A DNA stretch of 64,000 bases. It comes from Type-B symbiont of Plautia stali (GTDB lineage: Bacteria > Pseudomonadota > Gammaproteobacteria > Enterobacterales > Enterobacteriaceae). The DNA lies in NCBI GenBank assembly GCA_001485295.1, contig BBOA01000001.1:62001-126000 (forward strand), read 5' to 3'. The position numbers and the translations under genes are program-made. Shown here piece by piece: positions 61,164-64,000 of this stretch (position 1 is its first letter; each line of letters opens with the position of its first letter). Under the pieces are notes generated by a model. It had not been told where the DNA came from and did not search any database. It saw nothing but the letters and a program-made list of their open reading frames with translations.

Positions 61164-62311
61164 TGAGCTTAAAAACCACCACGCAGCAGGTTTTCACTGA
61201 TACCTTCGGCTACGTGCCGACCCATACTATTCAGGCGCCGGGACGCGTCAACCTCATTGGCGAACATACCGATTACAACGACGGCTTCGTGCTGCCGTGC
61301 GCCATCGACTATAAGACCATTATCGCCTGCGCGAAACGCAACGATCACCAGGTGTGCGTCGTGGCGGTGGATTACGAGAACCAACAGGACAGCTTCTCGC
61401 TCGACGTGCCGATCCTTAGCGTAAAAGAGCCGATGTGGGCCAACTACGTACGCGGCGTAGTGAAGCACCTGCAGCAGCGCGACACCAGTTTCGGCGGCGT
61501 CGATATGGTGATAGCCAGCGACGTGCCGCAGAGCGCGGGCCTCAGCTCCTCGGCGTCGCTGGAAGTGACGGTTGCCACCGTTTTCCAGCAGCTCTATCAC
61601 CTGAAGCTTGACGGCGTGGCCATCGCGGTCAACGGTCAGGATGCGGAGAACCAGTTCGTCGGCTGCAACTGCGGCATCATGGACCAGCTGATCTCCGCGA
61701 TGGGCAAAAAAGATCACGCCATGCTGCTCGACTGCCGCAACCTCGGCACCCGTTCGGTCTCAATGCCGAAAGAGATTGCGGTGGTGATTATCAATTCCAA
61801 CTTTCGCCGTAATCTGGTGGGCAGCGAATACAACACGCGTCGCGAGCAGTGCGAAACCGGCGCGCGTTTCTTCGCCCAGCCGGCGCTGCGCGATGTGGAT
61901 ATCGACCAGTTCAAGGCAGTTGAGCATGAGCTAGATCCGCAGGTGGCGAAACGTGTGCGTCACGTGCTGACCGAGGACGCCCGCACGGTGGAGGCAGCCG
62001 ACGCGCTGAGTAGAGGCGACCTGAAGCGGATCGGCGAACTGATGGCGGAATCGCACGCCTCGATGCGTAACGACTTTGAGATCACCGTGCCGCCGATCGA
62101 TGCGCTGGTGGAGATTGTCAAAGCGGAGATCGGCGATCGCGGCGGCGTGCGTATGACCGGCGGCGGCTTCGGCGGCTGCGTGGTGTCTCTGATGCCGTTC
62201 GATCTAGTCGATCAGGTCAAAACGGCGGTGATGGAACAATACGAAGCGAAAACCGGCATCAAAGAGACCTTTTACGTCTGCACCGCCTCAGAAGGAGCGG
62301 GCCAATGCTAA
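61163..62311 (+). CDS. galK: Galactokinase
   Basis: 382 residues, E. coli length. GHMP kinase motifs: [60 protein letters not shown] and [18 protein letters not shown]. It makes galactose-1-phosphate for GalT. It overlaps galT at its start and dead galM at its end (7 nt). Intact. Confidence 0.97.
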   Translation: MSLKTTTQQVFTDTFGYVPTHTIQAPGRVNLIGEHTDYNDGFVLPCAIDYKTIIACAKRNDHQVCVVAVDYENQQDSFSLDVPILSVKEPMWANYVRGVVKHLQQRDTSFGGVDMVIASDVPQSAGLSSSASLEVTVATVFQQLYHLKLDGVAIAVNGQDAENQFVGCNCGIMDQLISAMGKKDHAMLLDCRNLGTRSVSMPKEIAVVIINSNFRRNLVGSEYNTRREQCETGARFFAQPALRDVDIDQFKAVEHELDPQVAKRVRHVLTEDARTVEAADALSRGDLKRIGELMAESHASMRNDFEITVPPIDALVEIVKAEIGDRGGVRMTGGGFGGCVVSLMPFDLVDQVKTAVMEQYEAKTGIKETFYVCTASEGAGQC

Positions 62312-63290
62312 GCGACGTCAATTCTCATGCGCCAGACGGCCAGCCGTGGCGCATAATCATGCTGCGCAACGCCAAAAGCATGGTGGCGACCTTTATGGAC
62401 TGGGGCTCGGCGCGCGTGCCGATGCGTAACGACAGCGTGCGTGAAGCGCTGCTCGGCTGCGCCACGCCGTCCGACTATCTGCATCAGGACGCCTATCTCG
62501 GCGCCAACACGACCGCTACGCGTCGACGTTGATGCAGTAGGCTATCCAGCTGGCGGCGTATCAGGGTGAGCACCAGCTGCACGGCGGGGGATGCAGGGGC
62601 TTCGACAAGCGCTGCTGGCAGATCGTCAGCCAGAGCAAAAACAGCGTTGTTTACCACCTTAACTCGCCGGACGGCGATCAGGGCTTTCCGGGCAAACTGC
62701 TGGCGCAGGTACGCTATGAGCTGGACGACGACAACTACCTGTCGATCAGCTATCAGGCCGAGGTCGATCGGCCCTGCCCGGTCAACCTGACCAACCACGC
62801 CTATTTTAACCTTGACGCGCATCATGGCAACGCGCGCTAGCATCGCTTACAACTGCTGGCCGAACAGTATCTGCCCGTCGACAGCAGTGGTATCCCCAAT
62901 GCGCCGCTGAAAGCGGTGGCGGACACTAGCTTCGATTTTCGTACGGCGAAAACAGTGGCGCAGGATTTCCTCACCGATGCCGATTAGCAGACGGTGAAAA
63001 GCTACGATCACGCCTTTCTGCTCAACAGCGCTGGTGATACCAGCCTGCCACACATCTCTGGTCCGCCGACGGCGAATTGCAGCTGACCGTCACCACCGCC
63101 GCGCCCGCGCTGCAGTTCTATAGCGGCAACTATCTGGTAGGAGCGGGCGCGCGAACAGGAAAGCTATACTGCTTTCTAGGGCATTGAGCTGGAGAGCAAA
63201 TTTTTACCCGATTCGCCGAATCATCCCGAATGGCTGCAGCCGGGCGAGCGCTGGGAATCGGTGACGCGCTACCGCTTCATCCTGCGCTGA
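62305..63290 (+). pseudogene. galM: Aldose 1-epimerase (mutarotase), broken
   Basis: From ATG 62305: [64 protein letters not shown], then a shift, amber codons, GCRGFDKRCWQIVSQSKNSV, LSYEL-type text, CPVNLTNHAYFNLDAHH, QLLAEQYLPVDSSGIPNAPL, and the end [18 protein letters not shown]. At least four shifts. GalM interconverts alpha- and beta-galactose. Confidence 0.92.
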
Positions 63291-63451
63291 GCCACCGGCT
63301 GAAAAACGCGCAGTGCGTCGCCGACAGGCTTACACCCTGCCCCGTTTTCCGCTATGGTACGGTGCTATCCATGTGCCGCCGCGAGCGCGTCGGGTTGGTT
63401 GCAGCAAGCCTTCCATTATTGTATAAATATCAAATATTTAAGGAGTTAACT

Positions 63452-64000
63452 ATGGCCATAACTAAGCTGGTTCTGGTCCGCCATGGCGAAAGTAATTGGA
63501 ACCAAGAAAACCGCTTCACCGGATGGTATGACGTGGATCTTTCTGAAAAAGGTCGCACCGAAGCCAAAGCAGCTGGTCAGCTGCTGAAAAAAGAAGGTTT
63601 CGTCTTTGATTTCGCTTACACCTCCGTGCTGAAACGCGCCATTCACACCCTGTGGAACGTTCTTGATGAACTGGATCAGGCCTGGCTGCCGGTTGAGAAA
63701 TGCTGGCGTCTGAACGAACGTCACTACGGTGCGCTGCAGGGCATGGATAAAGCTGAAACCGCCGCCAAATATGGCGACGATCAGGTGAAACAGTGGCGTC
63801 GCGGTTTTGCGGTTACCCCGCCGGAGCTGGATCGCGGCGACGAGCGTTTCCCTAGCCACGACCCGCGCTATGCGAATCTTAGAGCTGAGCAGCTGCCAAC
63901 CACTGAGAGTCTAGCGCTGACTATCGATCGCGTGATCCCTTACTGGAACGAGAGCATTCTGCCGCGCATCAAGAGCGGCGAGAAAGTGATTATCGCGGCG
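63452..64000 (+). CDS. gpmA: Phosphoglycerate mutase (dPGM), 5' part
   Basis: 183 codons open to the window end. [20 protein letters not shown] (phospho-His in RHGE), [69 protein letters not shown] and [20 protein letters not shown] follow the cofactor-dependent enzyme of glycolysis. AGGAG lies 6 nt before ATG 63452. The part seen is intact; about 65 residues should follow beyond the window. Confidence 0.97.
   Translation, partial: MAITKLVLVRHGESNWNQENRFTGWYDVDLSEKGRTEAKAAGQLLKKEGFVFDFAYTSVLKRAIHTLWNVLDELDQAWLPVEKCWRLNERHYGALQGMDKAETAAKYGDDQVKQWRRGFAVTPPELDRGDERFPSHDPRYANLRAEQLPTTESLALTIDRVIPYWNESILPRIKSGEKVIIAA

Noticed and set aside
1-64000. tRNA, rRNA or CRISPR arrays
   Set aside because: No cloverleaf-like segments, rRNA blocks or regularly spaced repeats were noticed while reading; the tandem duplications are pairs, not arrays. 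A covariance-model scan was not possible.

Overview
The window is a gamma-proteobacterial (Enterobacterales) chromosome segment. Protein sequences and local gene order fit an Erwiniaceae member (Pantoea/Erwinia-like): ybiT, mntR, ompX, glnHPQ, ybiO and dinG on the left; rhlE, ybhQ, moa, ybhK, uvrB, bio, pgl, mod, modE, galTK and gpmA on the right. The family call is an inference from recalled homologues; no search was run. The DNA is GC-rich, yet about half of the recognisable genes are broken by stops, frameshifts and deletions. That is what a recently host-restricted genome looks like, for example an insect symbiont in early reduction.

Layout. 0-4.1 kb: ybiT, an H-NS family gene and a sugar MFS transporter, all intact. 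4.4-7.8 kb: wreck of a tripartite efflux operon and of ybiR. 7.8-9.2 kb: intact mntR, a perfect MntR-type operator, two tiny overlapping ORFs and intact ompX. 9.6-12.4 kb: rhtA/dps deletion scar, then intact glnHPQ. 12.6-20.6 kb: remnants of ybiO, rlmF, a flavin reductase, hutU, dinG, a histidine acid phosphatase and mlrA, with one intact M20 amidohydrolase. 20.7-24.8 kb: intact small gene yohO, dead osmF-yehYXW betaine-type ABC operon, dead MFS gene, intact idi. 24.9-30.5 kb: dead chemoreceptor, a likely dead type VI secretion satellite (vgrG, SUFU-like), dead pbpG. 30.6-35.0 kb: intact yohC, yohD and ldtB around dead yohF and a dead GH15 gene. 35.2-37.4 kb: fragments of tetR, a sensor kinase, pit and dusC. 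37.4-46.1 kb: intact rhlE, ybhQ, ybhK and uvrB; dead ybhP and clsB; decaying moa operon. 47-55.2 kb: dead urtE, then a complete biotin locus (bioA / bioBFCD with a BirA-type operator), ybhB and pgl. 55.3-64 kb: dead ybhA, modABC, modF and galM; intact acrZ, modE, galT and galK; gpmA runs off the end.

How it fits together. Retained functions are housekeeping and envelope (ybiT, uvrB, rhlE, ldtB, ompX, gpmA), glutamine uptake, manganese control and biotin synthesis. Lost functions are efflux, osmoprotectant uptake, chemotaxis, curli control (mlrA), histidine and phosphate scavenging, type VI secretion and molybdenum metabolism. Molybdate uptake is dead and molybdopterin synthesis is at least partly dead, although the regulator gene modE and its operator survive.

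Three sequence-level signatures stand out. The tetranucleotide CTAG, normally very rare in enterobacteria, is abundant even inside intact genes. Trp codons in pseudogenes have become TAG far more often than TGA. Degraded DNA contains many exact tandem duplications of 8-19 bp. The best candidate for an undescribed element is the pair of tiny overlapping ORFs under the MntR-type operator at 8.45-8.63 kb. No tRNA, rRNA, CRISPR array or intact insertion sequence was recognised.
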